This document shows, piece by piece, positions 36,197 to 49,400 of a stretch of DNA of 64,000 nucleotides. The translations under genes were made by a program, and so were the position numbers. Under the pieces are notes generated by a model that saw only the letters and a list, made by a program, of their open reading frames with translations, made no database searches and was not told where the DNA came from. Source of the DNA: Amphiura filiformis (Eukaryota > Echinodermata > Ophiuroidea > Amphilepidida > Amphiuridae); assembly GCF_039555335.1 (NCBI RefSeq), contig NC_092646.1, forward strand, positions 35,059,380-35,123,379, in the 5' to 3' direction. Each line of letters begins with the position of its first letter. Position 1 is the first letter of the stretch.

Positions 36197-36810
36197 TAAA
36201 CATCTACCAAAAAGTAATTACTCCCCTTTAAATAATTACCGTTAGTCCTAAAGGGTTAATTGTATACCAAATTTGGAATATGCAGGCAAAGCAGAATTTA
36301 GTTCTGCGCATTATGACACCTCATTTGTTGCAATGGTCCCAATATTGATGTCACAGCGTACACTAATGAATGTAACTCAAGATTTGACAGTTGTAGCAAA
36401 GCCCTATTGCCTTATATTCAGTATCCATTGAAGGGACCATTGGAATAAATGAGGTGTCATAATGCGCAGGCATAAATTCTGCTTTGACCATGTTGACTGC
36501 ATCTTCCACATTTAGCATACAATCAACGGTTTATGAATAATGGCCATTATTTCAAGAGGAAGCCCCGCCAGAGCAGTACTTCTGGGCTAAACCAAACCTG
36601 TCTGGTTATCAAATTAATCAGTGACAAGGGTATTTCTGAATTTGACAGGTGCTAAGTGATGTTTTAATGTTATTGCATCAATTAGCATCTGTTAAATTCA
36701 GAGACAACCTTGTCACTGATCAATTTTATAGTCAGGCAGGTTTGGTTCCCAGAAGAACTGCTCTGACGGGCTTCCTCTTAAATGGTTAATTACTTTTTGG
36801 TAGATATTTA
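36197..36810. mobile_element. Nested inverted-repeat element in B2 intron 6
   Basis: Outer ends TAAACATCTACCAAAAAGTA and inverse; a related fragment is at 39045-39160. An inner palindrome occupies 36554-36781. Confidence 0.65.
36554..36781. mobile_element. Inner palindromic MITE
   Basis: AAGAGGAAGCCCCGCCAGAG at left, inverse CTCTGACGGGCTTCCTCTT at right (one mismatch); arms share CAGTGACAAGG. Confidence 0.7.
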
Positions 36811-38029
36811 CAAGTATTGACGTGTTGTCTACACTAAATACAGTAACAACTTTGATAGTTTCAAAGTTATGCAATGATCACAACTTACCTCTCCCGATTG
36901 GACTGCTTCGATTACTTCTTCTGTTGTGGGTTTAATCACTTTATCTTCTTCTCGAAGTGATGAACCCTAAAAACAAATTCAACACGGCATATGTTTTCGA
37001 TTATTATTAATGATAATGATTATAATCATATACATATATTAACTATAGCCTATATACCTTTCTCGAGTCAATAATTTAGGTATTGCTTTTTGTTACCTCT
37101 AAATGTAATACGGTAGTATATAAAAGTATACATTTTAAGAAGGAATCTAATTAGTATAACAGATTTCTGCAAAATTTTACTTTACTTTAATGACTCGAGG
37201 AAGCTATACAAACTATGTCCATTCATTTGGTATGTCACAATTTAATTATATTATTTCTATGATTTTGATTTCATTTTTATCTACTAGTGTTTTCAAAAAC
37301 TCAAAAATTACAGAATTGTAAATTCTCATGACCATATTTGGAATCAGACATTAAAATGAGTACAACAAGCCTAGTATTGATTCAGCGGTTCTTAAGATAG
37401 CTCTTGATATATATATATTGATATTTTGAGAAAAGTCTATGGCTAGCACGAAGAGCGTTAAATTAATTTAAATGGATCCCAAATGACACTTTTTGTGTCA
37501 TGTTAAGCAAATGTATTCCCTCCATATTGTTATATATACTTACTTCAATCATATCTGAATACCTCCTTATGCATCCCGGATCAGTAAACCAATTTTCATA
37601 GAAAGCAATTTTTCTACCGGCTAGATTCTTCCAATCGAACCCGGTAGGGTTACCATTCGCTACTACAAACAATCCTGGCTCTGCCTTAGTAAACGGCTCG
37701 GTGTGAAGGAAAGTACGAATGCGAGGATATGTGATAAACCAACCTAAAATACAAAACGAAAACAAGGCAAAACGAAAACAATGGTGACAAAATTGTATTA
37801 AAGCATAGTTTGGCTATCATTGTCAAAAAGGAGTCACAGCTTCCATGCCATGACGTCACTGTAAAAAAAGGCTGTAAATTATCGGACGCCCGTATTTCTA
37901 AATTTCCCGTAATTTTACGGGAACCATTTTTTTTAAATTTGATTTGTTCGGGTTTTGACAACCCTGGATAACCCAAGAAAGCCTCTATTGAAGCTTATTT
38001 CCATTGGGGTCCATTTGAACACCAGGACG

Positions 38030-38348
38030 GGTTAGGAACAGTCAGGGGTTAACACCCTACTCTTTTCGAAACTGGCTGCGAGATACATGTACAGGTATGG
38101 CTCTCTGTACACGGGACCGACGGCTTAACGTCCCCTCCGAAGGACGGAGTACTTTCATGATTCGTTTACCCAATTCTAAATGAACCATGGGGAGAGCGGA
38201 AGTCTGAATTTAATCTACATAAGCTGCCAATTAATTTCAGACTGTTTTTTCCAAGTCAATATCCCAGCAAATCGCCACCGCCGGGAATCGAACCCGGGAC
38301 CTCATGCACTAAAGGCAAGTACCCTAACCATTGCTCCACGCTCTTACC
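38030..38348 (-). repeat. tRNA-derived SINE, family c, in B2 intron 4
   Basis: Minus-strand head AGAGCGTGGAGCAATGGTTA, then GAGGTCCCGGGTTCGATTCC, A and B boxes with tRNA spacing. Body to about 38030. Confidence 0.8.
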
Positions 38349-39605
38349 AACCGTAAGCAAAACACATTTTTGTGAGCAGAACCACCTACCTACCTCCACA
38401 CCCACTCCCACACCTACATGTAATACTACAAACCCATGTGTATCCCTAACTTCCTCTTACTCCTGCTTAAAATTTAAATTCCGTAATTTTACTGGTCCCC
38501 GTAAAAGTACTGAAAAACTCATGGCAGCAAATTTTCCGGCTATCCCGTAATAACAACATAAAAAACAAAAGAATCAGAATGTCTTGCCATGTTCATGCAA
38601 AACATACCATCCATGAGTACATTCGCGAGTTGATTTTGACAAAATTGGTAATCGGAATTGAAAAATGGTGTAATCAAAACCGAAATTCTGACAAAACTAT
38701 GACATATTCCCTTATATGATGTGCTTTAGAAAGTTCGGAAGTATCTTTCGTTAGCGAATTATGCTGAGAAGCAAAAACGTTGTCCCCAGAAAATGTGAAA
38801 ATAAAAAAAACACCTTACACTAGAAGCCTAAATTTCACACCTAAGTTTGACACCAGGGTTTGAAAAAGCAAAGCATAATAGTTTTCTTCTGACATTTACC
38901 GAAGATATGAAAATTATAATATTGCTTTTCATTTGACCGAGAAAATTAATTATGAAGTGAAAAGGTGTAACTAAAAATGTTGCTTTATTTCAACACCGAA
39001 TTCGACCGTTTCAAGCGTCTAGTTAAGTGACTGAGTGGGTCTTGTTTAACAATAGGCATTTCTGCTTCGCCTACATATTCCAAATTTGGCATACAATCAA
39101 CGGTATAGGAATAATGGCCATTATTTAAATGGAGTAATTACTTTTTGGTAGATGTTTACATCCTTCTTATAAATACCCCCCCCATGAAGAAGGCGATTGG
39201 TTGCCATGCAGACTCCAAGTATTGGACGTAGAATATTCGATGCCACATGTCTTCGTTATTTAATCTATTTCAATTATATTTCCAGTAATGTTAAACTTCT
39301 AATGAAAGTTTGATGACGTAAAAATCGATAATATGTTATTTAGAGATTTATCGATTATTATTCGTTACAAGTTATATGTGACGTTGTATATGAAAGTTCG
39401 TAAAACGTCAAAGTGACGTATATACACATCATACTAAAGTAAACATAATAATGCTTATGTCAGCGACGCTGTGATAACGTTGGTTGTAATAACGTTAAAA
39501 CGTTACCAGGACGTTGTACAAACTTATATGCAACGAAACTAGGACACATAACCGACGAGCTCAATCTGTTTGTTTGTGTTATTGATGTGACATAATTACT
39601 CGTAC

Positions 39606-39718
39606 CTTGTGCGCAGTCATACCATCCGGCTAACAGTGCGGGTCCTCCCAGACCACCACCCCATGCATTGCCGAAAGAATCTAGTACCAGTTGACAGTTT
39701 TGTTGGCGATTTGACACA
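39606..39718 (-). pseudogene. Gene B2 exon 4 with one-base deletion
   Basis: The acceptor (TTTTTTTTCAG) and donor (GTACGA) are in the same places as in B1 exon 4, but the exon is one base short within an A run. In the shifted frame the remaining exon reads NCQLVLDSFGNAWGGG, which is the true protein sequence in the wrong frame, so the lesion is a single indel. Confidence 0.85.
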
Positions 39719-39976
39719 CTGAAAAAAAAGGTAGTAATATAAACATACTGTTATGACACAAATCTTCCATAACGGCCACTATTACTATAAATCATGCCAA
39801 TGTAACTTGTGAAATGCCTGATGTGACTCACTGAGGGTGAGTACTGAGTAGCGATCATGGCCAAAACTGCTTTATACTGCAGATTTATGTGGTCACCCCA
39901 GTGACAGATAGAAAATTCTTAGGGGTAAATGCGAAGTGAGAATGAAAACTACTTTTAAGGCAGAGGTAATGTAATG

Positions 39977-40160
39977 GGCTATTCCAGTTGAAATCCATAC
40001 ACCCCCTATAGAAGACGTCACCTTAATTTCACACACAGGGGGTGTATATTTTAAATGGAGTCACACATTCAAGTTACCCTATTTGAAATTTACAGTGCCT
40101 GAGCGGAAGATTAAGGTCATGTCTTTTATAGGGGGTGTATGGATATTACCTGGAATAGCC
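39977..40160. mobile_element. MITE family 5, complete palindromic copy in B2 intron 3
   Basis: GGCTATTCCAGTTGAAATCC at left, inverse GGTGTATGGATATTACCTGG plus AATAGCC at right; both arms carry a CCCCCTATA/TATAGGGGG block. 184 bp. Confidence 0.8.
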
Positions 40161-40898
40161 CAATGCACCATTAACCGTATGTATACCTGTGCACACACCT
40201 CAAAGCACATTGCGTTTAAACACACCCAGATTGCGAGTGTATGCCTACATATATCTACGCAGTTACGAAGAATACTCACCTTCATTAATAACATCGATGT
40301 TGAAACCGACAATTTCTCCTGTTTCCTCATCTCTGAAAATGAAAATGAAAATTTAAATATAAAAATGAATGAATTACACCAAAGTCATAGATTGTTCAAG
40401 TTTGTCAAGATGTATCGAAGTGTTTTTGGGTAGACATTGGTTTTATGCATAGGATAAAAATTCTAATGTTTTACCCTAATGTCCTGAGATTCATTTTTAT
40501 ATTACGTACAGAAAACATGCTAATTTTCAGCCAGAATGCCAAGAAAGACCCTTGATTTTGACTATTCATATAGCTCCAAAAGACCCCCTTTTACTTGTTT
40601 GCTCTACCAGTACGCCGTCAGCACCCAAAGACCCATCACCTCAAAATTCCGGAGGGGGAACCACTTGAGAGGTATATTTGTCATTCACTGACTCACGCAC
40701 ACTCGGATATCTCTATTGGAATCATTAAAGGGAATTAGAACTTAGAACAACAGTAGTTACGTTTTTTGTCAGTGGCGTAGCCTGGATTTTCGAACGGGGG
40801 GGGGGCATAGCTTATAAATGTACCGCGGAAATATTTTTGCCGACGGAAGTTGTGATTTGTTTACCCAAAATATTTTTGCATGGTTTGAAAAAGTAAAG

Positions 40899-40899
<1 letters not shown>

Positions 40900-40952
<53 letters not shown>

Positions 40953-40955
40953 AAA
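40900..40955 (+). repeat. Poly-A tract
   Basis: A run of about 40 A then A/G; next to a G run at 40797. Probably a retroelement tail. Confidence 0.8.
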
Positions 40956-41363
40956 GGATAATAGGCGGTAACAACATCAAAACACAAAAATTTTATGTAT
41001 AATTCACGATAATGTGCATACTTTTTTCACAATTCTCTCCTTTTTTCTGTCACCCTGGGTAAAAAGGGTTTATTGTTAACCCATTTTTTTACCAAGGCCT
41101 TCAGTCTACCGACGGCCTTACATGAACCGACGGCAATGACGAGGGGGGTCAATTAAAGCCAATGTACCCTTTGAGATCACATCTAACTTACAGGTAGTTA
41201 TTTGCAGTGTCGTAATGTGAATTCGCTATCATCCACACCTGCTCATCATAGTATCCGTCGTCCTTGAGGAATGGTCTGTTGTTGTCTGAAAATCAGTTCA
41301 TACATTTACTTGTTAAAACATGATCAGTATTGATAGAAAGATTCATTACCTGTCACAACACTC

Positions 41364-41597
41364 CTATACTTTGATCAGCTCGTAATCGGCGGGCCTTATA
41401 ACATCGCGGATTAATATCAAAATATTTTATTTTTAGAATTTTCTTGTGACATCTGGCCAGAAGTCCTATACTTTGTCTACATTCTCTAACACACAGAATA
41501 AAGACCAGGCACGTCAACTAATAGCGTGGATCTACTTATTGGCGTAGTAGTAAAAGCCTAACATTGCCCGCCTATTACAAGCTGATCAAACTATAGT
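41364..41597. mobile_element. 234-bp palindromic MITE in B2 intron 1
   Basis: CTATACTTTGATCAGCTCG at left and GCTGATCAAACTATAG at right; GGCGGGC and GCCCGCC inside. Confidence 0.65.
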
Positions 41598-42954
41598 ATA
41601 ATACCTTGACATAATTCCAACAATCTTGTTCTACTTTTTTCTCTTTGAGGTTTCAATACCATAAGCTTTAACTTGATTATTACTAGCCCAGTTTGTATTA
41701 TGGCCAGTGGCCACGTCGTTTAATGCAACAACTATTGAAGTAATACTCTACTTGATTTGTTTTGTTGCCTTATTTGATTTAGAAAGCCAAAATATAATTC
41801 TATGTATGTTTACATAATGAAAGTATAGCAATTATTCATCCAATAAACACTAAATTGACTTGGGGTTATCGTTTTTAATTGTAATAATTTATTTCACAAA
41901 CAGGTGATTTGACATGTAAGAGTTTCAGTAATTTCAGTCTATAGTAGATGCGTTTCAATTCAGGAGTTAAAATTAAAATTAGCTTATAGGAATTACATAA
42001 TAATTGTATAAAAAATATTTCGTAAAAACTTATCATATTCCAGTTCAACTTCGACCAAAAAATTACAAACTTCTGCTATAATACGAATACGATGTCAATG
42101 CATTATGTGTTTATACGTCAAAGACTAGACGTTAGATCTTAATTATTGGGACCAGCGGTCGCGGACACTTCCACATACACTTATTAAGCGTATCAATTGG
42201 GGGGCGATCGAGTGCTACCCAACCGCGTCAGACCACCTCTGAAATGCACCATTAATGGCGAATTTCACATAACCTAATTTCACCCCTTAATGCCGAAACA
42301 CATGCAAAATCCTACCCTAAATGGCATAGCACATGCAACAACCATACCCTAAATGGCGTCAATTGAGAAATAATTTATACCGTAAGTCATGTAAGTGGCG
42401 TAAACAGGAAAATAAACTAATTTTATACCCAAGGTCTCTTTTTGATGTTGCATACCTATTATAGATACTAAAGAAAACATGCACAAAGGTAACAATAATC
42501 AATTGGCTGAAAAGGACTTCTAAATGGCGATGCCTTCTCAAAAAGTACCCCGTTTTCTTGGACGCGGGTGCGTAGCAGTGAGTAGTAGTGAGTGACCCCC
42601 GGGGTATCAATTCGCATTTTCATGGAGTAAGACCAATTTAATGGATATGGGATTTTTTTTTATTAATAAAACATAATCTTACCTTCATGATTTTGTTGAC
42701 CGCGGGGCCCACCAACAGATACTTCTATGGGTTCTGGTCTTCCATCAAGATGTGTAGCCACAGTGAGAACCAATGTTCCACCTGCAATGGCCCCAACTGC
42801 TGTAATTAATACGAGCGACAGGCAGACTATTCCTCCATTGAAATTTTCTATATCATCCTTGTCACCCATCATGTGAAACAAAGAAGACTTTAATTAAATA
42901 CTTATAACGTCAAATTCACTTTTTTCTATCAAAAAGCTACAAAACTGAACTCCA

Positions 42955-43060
42955 TAACGCCCTGGAGTTTGGTTATTGTTGTTGAATTGAACCTTGCGCT
43001 ATTGCTTTATCAAGCTTTGTTGAACCGAATCGTGGAAAATTAAGAGGTCAATGCGTTAGG
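42955..43060 (-). promoter_or_regulatory. Conserved 5' flank of B2
   Basis: Counterpart of the B1 flank, about 85-190 bp upstream of the B2 ATG. Its preservation while the introns diverged suggests promoter or 5' untranslated function, though recent duplication alone could explain it. Confidence 0.45.
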
Positions 43061-43840
43061 TATACCTGGATTCAAGTATACATGTAACAAGTTTAATAAC
43101 GATGTTAATGGTGGCTGAACTTATACTACTTCTGATTCCACCAATTTATGTTTTTTTTATTGTATTTATTAATTTGTATTCGCCAAATAGAAGAATCGTG
43201 CTCTGCAAAGCCATGGTTAAAATTAATATAACTTTTGCTTTTTATTATATTTCTATTCTATTCTGTAAATTGTCCTTCCCAGAATGGAAGAATATTATTA
43301 TTATTTAGCCACAGTGAAACATCATGTCATAACAACAGTGTGGCCACTTTGTCAGAACTTCTGGTTAATTTACACATCTGCCATATTAAAGTATTCCACG
43401 CCTGTTCTTTGAAGAGCCAATTCTTTCTCTCTATATATGTTGTCTCTTACCCATTTAAAAGAAATGCAAATACTTGCTGTTTTAACGATTTACTTATACA
43501 AGGCAAAACTTGAGGAAATTTGGAGCTAAAAAAAATCTACATTATGTTAACTGAAAGGACATCATAATATTAAAAACTTAAGCAATTAATTAATAAAGCC
43601 TATCAATATAAATTAGGCAGATCGACATTGATGAACTACTTGTTGTGGAACCTCTTTATATATAAAATTCGTATTTACATGTACAATAATTGCGCTTTTA
43701 ATTCTGCTTACGTACACGGTATTCTTCTAATAAAGTATCAGCAAATCAGAGTCAACATATTAGCCGCACTGTATTATTCTAATTAGGGTACAAGGCATAC
43801 CAAAACGTAACAATACGACAGCGAAAATAGAGGTTACGTG

Positions 43841-44177
43841 AAGGTGGTACTACACCCCCTGATAAATTGTGTGACTAATTTTGCGTTTTTCTTAAAAAAT
43901 AACTATACATTGTTTGCAAAAGTTATGTATATTATAGGGTAAGGAATCCAATTACTTCACTGAAATTTCAGCAATTCAAAACAAGTGATTCATTATATAT
44001 GTTAAGAAATGAGGTACATTCTAGCGGTAACTCTTTTCTTATAATAAATAATGTACCTCTTGTCTTTAGTCACTGAAATTCCAGTAACTTTTCCTACTAG
44101 TCATGCTAGTATGTTATTATTTTTTGAGAAACATTCAAAAATAGTTACACATTTATCAAGGGGTGTAGTACCACCTT
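43841..44177. mobile_element. 337-bp TIR element between B2 and C
   Basis: AAGGTGGTACTACACCCCCT at left, inverse GGGGTGTAGTACCACCTT at right; arms also share TGATAAAT and AATAACTAT-like words. Confidence 0.75.
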
Positions 44178-46048
44178 AAGACAAAAAGTTTTAAGCAAAA
44201 TTACAAATACTATTGTTTTCTTGACGTCTTGACTCGAGTATACAAATAAATACACAAAGAAACAAAAAACAAAAACTTAAAAAAGTTGAATATTCTAGGT
44301 GAAAGGTATACTATACTTAAAATCTTAAAATATAGCAGGGTATACTAGTAATATTCAAGGTCAATTTGTTTCCAATCCCTTTCAAATTCAAATTCAAAGT
44401 CGATATATTAATGAATGTTCACTGAACCAATTCAAAACAACAAGTGTCAAACTTAGCCTGCAAATCTGGCAACACTGAAAAACTCCTAGGTCCCTCTTCC
44501 ACGGTTCAGAACACTACTTTACACAGTTTTGTTCAAAATCTGTTGTTACAGGTCGTATTGAAGTTTTCTATTCAATTGAGACAAATTGTCTAGGTCAATG
44601 AGTTCATTTTGACCGATTTTCAAAGGAAATGCAGACAACACCTTCGTGTGTGAACAAATATAATACGTAAGATTTGCGTAAGAAAAGGTACAATTTACAG
44701 ACTTTTTTAATGACCGTTTTGGTATTTTGGTAAAATTGACCTGTCAAAAGCTAAGGAGTGGAAAGTATAGTGAATAATACAATAATATACTTAGATATGG
44801 GTCAATTTTGGATTTGGTTTTAGTAAATGATTTTTTTTTTGTAGTACAAAATATTAACTTGAAAATTATCTAATTAAGCTTATATTCAACTTTCTTTGAA
44901 TTGTTAAAACCGATGCAGGATATTTTATTACCAAACAACATATCACATAAATAGTGAATTTAAATACTTTAGTTAAAAAATATCAGAAAACAGCACTGTT
45001 TTAATTTCAGCTCTATATTAATTATTATGTATTATGGTAACAACCTTCTTCGAATATGATGGGTTTATTTTCCAAGATAATTGGTAAAATTATGCGAAAG
45101 GTGTTAGTTAATATCTGCCATTTTATGTAAACTTAGCCTCAAACGATGAACTGGTGTTTGATATAGTTGCATTCAATTTTAACCATACGAAAACCTGACC
45201 AAACAAATTAATTGAACCTAATTGCGTTACGGTTAAGCTACAGTGTCGATGGCATATTATAATAGGCTACTTGTATTAAATAATTTACATGTAGAGCTCT
45301 CAGCGAATTATCAAGACGAATTGCCCTAGACTATGCTCTGTTCTTAACAAGTTCATTGTATAAGTGGAATGTAGCAACCCAACCAAAATGTAAACAACGC
45401 CATTCAGTATGCATAGGAATAGTATTACTCTATAGGTAAAGCCATAATATAGCTAAGTTTTTCGTGATATGGAATATGGACGAATTTCACTGAATCTGAG
45501 GTAGAAAATGGAAAAATGGTTTCATAGATAAAATTGAAATAATTGAAAAAAATACAAATCAAAGGTTGTTGTTTTTAATTAAATAAACGTGTAAAAAGTG
45601 AGTGTAGCTTGCAATATATCTTTATTAAACTTTTTGTAAAATAGACAAAACACGGAAAGCCAAAGGAATTAAGTAAAGTGACATAAAACAGAATTTAAAA
45701 AGTATAACACGGACAACTTATGGCTTTATCTTTAGGTCAAAATGTGTAACTATATTTAGGGTTATAATCAGTTTTTGCTATATATTAGTTTTATAAAAAT
45801 GACATTCTGCCTCTTATTTCTTGCACACACGTATATAGCTATAACCGAGAAAGTTCATGGGTAGTTTGGTTCAGCTATAATTATAACGCTTTACATGTAC
45901 CGTGCTGAACTTTATGTCATGCTTGAATGCCCATTGATAGCGGGTGTTGTATCTATCGCCAAGTACAGAATTGTTTTGGTGTCGCCATTAAAAACAGCTT
46001 ACAGTTACAAGTCTTTACAGATTGTAAAGTAGATTCCTCAATTCAAAA
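44178..46048. other. Upstream region of gene C
   Basis: AT-rich, no exon of the cluster and no clear repeat ends seen. The promoter of C should lie near its right end; a TATATAGC at 45833 is a weak candidate. Confidence 0.3.
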
Positions 46049-46460
46049 ATGGCAGATGATCAAGAATCAGTCTCCACATGCTCCAGCGATGAATCACGCG
46101 AAGAAGATCAAGAACGAGAGTATCACGGTCACGAAAACGGAGGCTATCGTGAGACTGAATTTCGCGAAAGGGGACACCGTGATCGGGGTGACGATAAAGA
46201 TTATCGCCATGAGGAAAGGTATCACCAAAATGGCTACCGCGAGCAGCAGGTTACGAGTCGCGATCTGATCGGTCGAGGTTCAGGAGCAGTTTGCTGTTTC
46301 TTGTTGGTGACATTAATTGTAGGAGCTGTGTCGTTTGCTGGGTTGGTCCTTAGTATCATATCCTTTGTGAGAGATGAGAGGGCTGGGTCACCTGTAAGCG
46401 TGGTGGATAATCGGCCAGTACCGACTGGGCAACAAGATGATAACTACCCAGAAGATCATG
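46049..46460 (+). CDS. Gene C exon 1: charged tail plus transmembrane anchor
   Basis: Encodes residues 1-137 and the first base of codon 138. The first 76 residues are almost all polar, with tyrosines in an Arg/Glu/His background and an acidic serine-rich start (STCSSDESREED). The membrane segment starts near GAVCCFLLVTL and is followed by VRDERAG. The donor is GTAAGT at 46461. The B copies have only about 13 residues before their membrane segment, so this tail is special to C. Confidence 0.85.
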
Positions 46461-49400
46461 GTAAGTATTAGCAATGACATATTCAGTAAGTTGTCTAAGA
46501 TACTTGTATGTTAACTTTAAAATAACAATACCTAAACAAGAAGAACAACAACAAAAACAATGACGACGGGGACGACAACATCATCTACAATAACAATAAC
46601 AACAATAGCTACATCCACAACGACAGTTCAATTGTTTGACCCAGTACACAAAAACACAAAAATAACTACTTGAACCTAGTGAATATTAAGGAGTAGGTAG
46701 CAGGGTTTTGTTTTCAAAGATGTACTTCCATTAATACAGCGTATTACAAAATGATCTCTAGGACTGATTAGTACTGACAGTTAGCAAATAAAGGTATTGT
46801 TTTTAGCCACTCTAGTGCATCTATTGTCTCATATAACACGGATTGTTTTACGCCAAATATAATGATGTCGCCCGTGTTATATGAGACGATAGATGCACAA
46901 CATCGGCTAAAAAACAATATATTTGTTCTCATTCTTAAACACTCAATTCAAAATATATTAATCATATTTAAAGCAATACCAAACTTTAATCAAATTAAAT
47001 CGTAACTTTTCAGTCCCGTTAATATGCAACTCCGATTGTTTCAAATAGCGCTTACGAGTACGCGCTGAACAGTGTTATACCGTGTCAAATCACACGCCAA
47101 AGGACCAATAAGATTGCAGAAACTTTCTCAAGTATTTAAGAATATAACACTACATCTTTCAATTTGCACAACATAATATCCATTATGTGCTATAAACAGG
47201 AGATTGGACACTAAAACGCAACATCGAACTACAGGATATTTTGAAAAAGGTTGTAATACCTAGTCAATTTGAGTCACTTTGTAATGTCATAGCTAACAAT
47301 AATTAATTGGTATATATGAATATCCAGTTTTTCGAGAATAATAATTATTTTTTATCCTGTTATTTATTTTCAATTGCAGTATATGTCCCTGGCCCGTACA
47401 ATCCAGAAGAAGTGTGGCTGTTACATATCGACGTGGATGGTAGTAACTTTGAATACTTGTAAGTACGGCTACTTTTTAACAGTGACGTTGAACTTATTTA
47501 ATATACATTAGTATGAAGAACATCATACTACAGTATTTTCTTTAAAAACAGAAGAAGATTAAACGCAAACATGATCTGATCAGATTGGGCCAGCTGTTGT
47601 TATGGATCACAACGGCATTGCCAGTATTCCAATTTTCAAGAATTTACTAATATTTTTGCGACTGACAGAATCATTCAAATTCTGTTCATTAAACGATTGC
47701 ACTTTGGTGAGAATGTATATATATAAAGGATAAATTTTACCACTAAAGGGTACACGATGTCTTGTTGGTCGAAGCAGCCAAAAATGTTTTCATTATCAAA
47801 ATCAATATTATTATTGAAAAATAACACTTTGATGTTTTGCAAAAGTTCATTCTACATATCATACAGTTTGAAAAATGTTTGATTTATTGTTGTTAATGAG
47901 TTATTAATGAGTGTTGTTGTTTCAGCCCTCTTTACAACATAACTCAAGAACTAAAGGACTTACAAAATATATCTGTGATATTTAAATTCTTCGCTATGAA
48001 ATGATCAATGCAATTTTTACCAAAAGCTCACTACCATTCGCAACATGCTGTGAACTACCAAATCGCAACAGTTTAAAATAGTTGCTAACCTTATACGATT
48101 TGGTGAGAATTTATATAAAGGATAAAACTTATCACAAAACATCCACACAATGAAACAATGAATAGCTTCCACGTGTTAGATTTGACATGTAGAGCACTTG
48201 ACATGCTTGATAAGAACACACTTAACAAAGGGCAGCTATGTGGGGCCTTCTTGTCCGGAACCTTCGAAATAGTGTTTTTTCTCATTATTGTCTTGTTATT
48301 TTTCTTGCAGTGATCCAGTCAAGGGAGTTATTAATGGACACAACATCGATATTATCAATGCAGGTACTTGTTATTTCAAATCGTACTTTAATTTATTTAT
48401 TTTCTGTTGGTTAAAATTTTTTCAACTAAATAAGAACATAAGTGGACAGATTGAATTTCATGAGTAAAATACATAAGAGCTAAAGAAATTCAATCCTACT
48501 AAAGCCATTTTGCTCACCAGGAAAATGTTTGCTGAGAATCGATGACTTTAAGGCCAGGTATCTGCAAGTTAATTTAAGAAAAGCCGCTACTTTAATAAAC
48601 GGAATAAGATTTAACAGCAATAGTAGTCCGACGAATGGGGCCTGTTTTTCCTTAGTATACCTACTATTCTCTGACTCTGATCCCTGAAGAAAGATTAACA
48701 ACAAAAATCCACTAACCGCTCCTACCCGCTTTTCGGGCGGCGCGGTCACTGGACTTTCGCGAATCGTCTTTCTTGTGCGGGCAGCGCAGTAATTTATAGT
48801 GCACTACGCACAGGCACAACGCCTAGACGTTGATCCACAAGCCTCAGCACACTTTACAGGTTGTCGCTGACCACTACGGCCCCACATCATTCCATAAACC
48901 ATTTAACAACTTGTGCCATGTGAGTGATCATAGTCTGAACTGTCTGGTAACTTAGAAAAGAAAGGTCCTACTCGTTGGACTAAGCAATAGTGCTCATTGA
49001 AATACCAATGCAATATAAATTGTTGCTCGTAAAATTTTCCTTGTTAGGCCAAAATAAAAAGTTTGTCTCAAAGCGTGCGCGCGCATTTGTAAAATTTGCG
49101 AGATTGAAAAAAAGAAATGCGGATTTTTTAAAAATTTATTTTAAGTTTTTTCTGGCGAAATATCAGACTTTTTTTTTTGAAAATACCATAAAAATACCAT
49201 GTCGGGAATAAAAAAAAATCGTATTTCGCATTTGATTTCAAACCACTCGTGAGCTTTGAGACGAACCTTTTTTTGGCCTTATCATAAATCTTCAGTAAAC
49301 TTCATTTATATATTATTCATATTTTGAATGCTATTTTTAACCCTCGATCTACTGAGTCACTTTTTGTGACACAAACTATGAAGAGTGGGTGGTTGCAAAA

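Larger units (their letters stand above)
34543..42872 (-). pseudogene. Gene B2: tandem duplicate of B1 with a one-base frameshift in exon 4
   Basis: Minus-strand exons: 42683-42872, 41192-41285, 40280-40332, 39606-39718, 37544-37743, 36889-36966, 35558-35768, 34543-34586. Seven have exactly the B1 lengths. Exon 4 is 113 nt instead of 114: a run of five A (coding strand, 39698-39701 here) has become four, so the reading after VCQIANK shifts and meets TAG five codons later, before most of the binding domain. All splice sites and every other exon remain clean, and downstream codons still read GWFITYPRIR, FDWKNLAGRKIAF and ADAAFVSRDLSN in the original frame. So it is either a very young pseudogene, a polymorphic null allele, or a homopolymer sequencing error. 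If the base is restored by the true genome, the product is a 327-residue protein like B1. The ATG chosen is the first of two tandem ATGs, as in B1. Confidence 0.8.
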
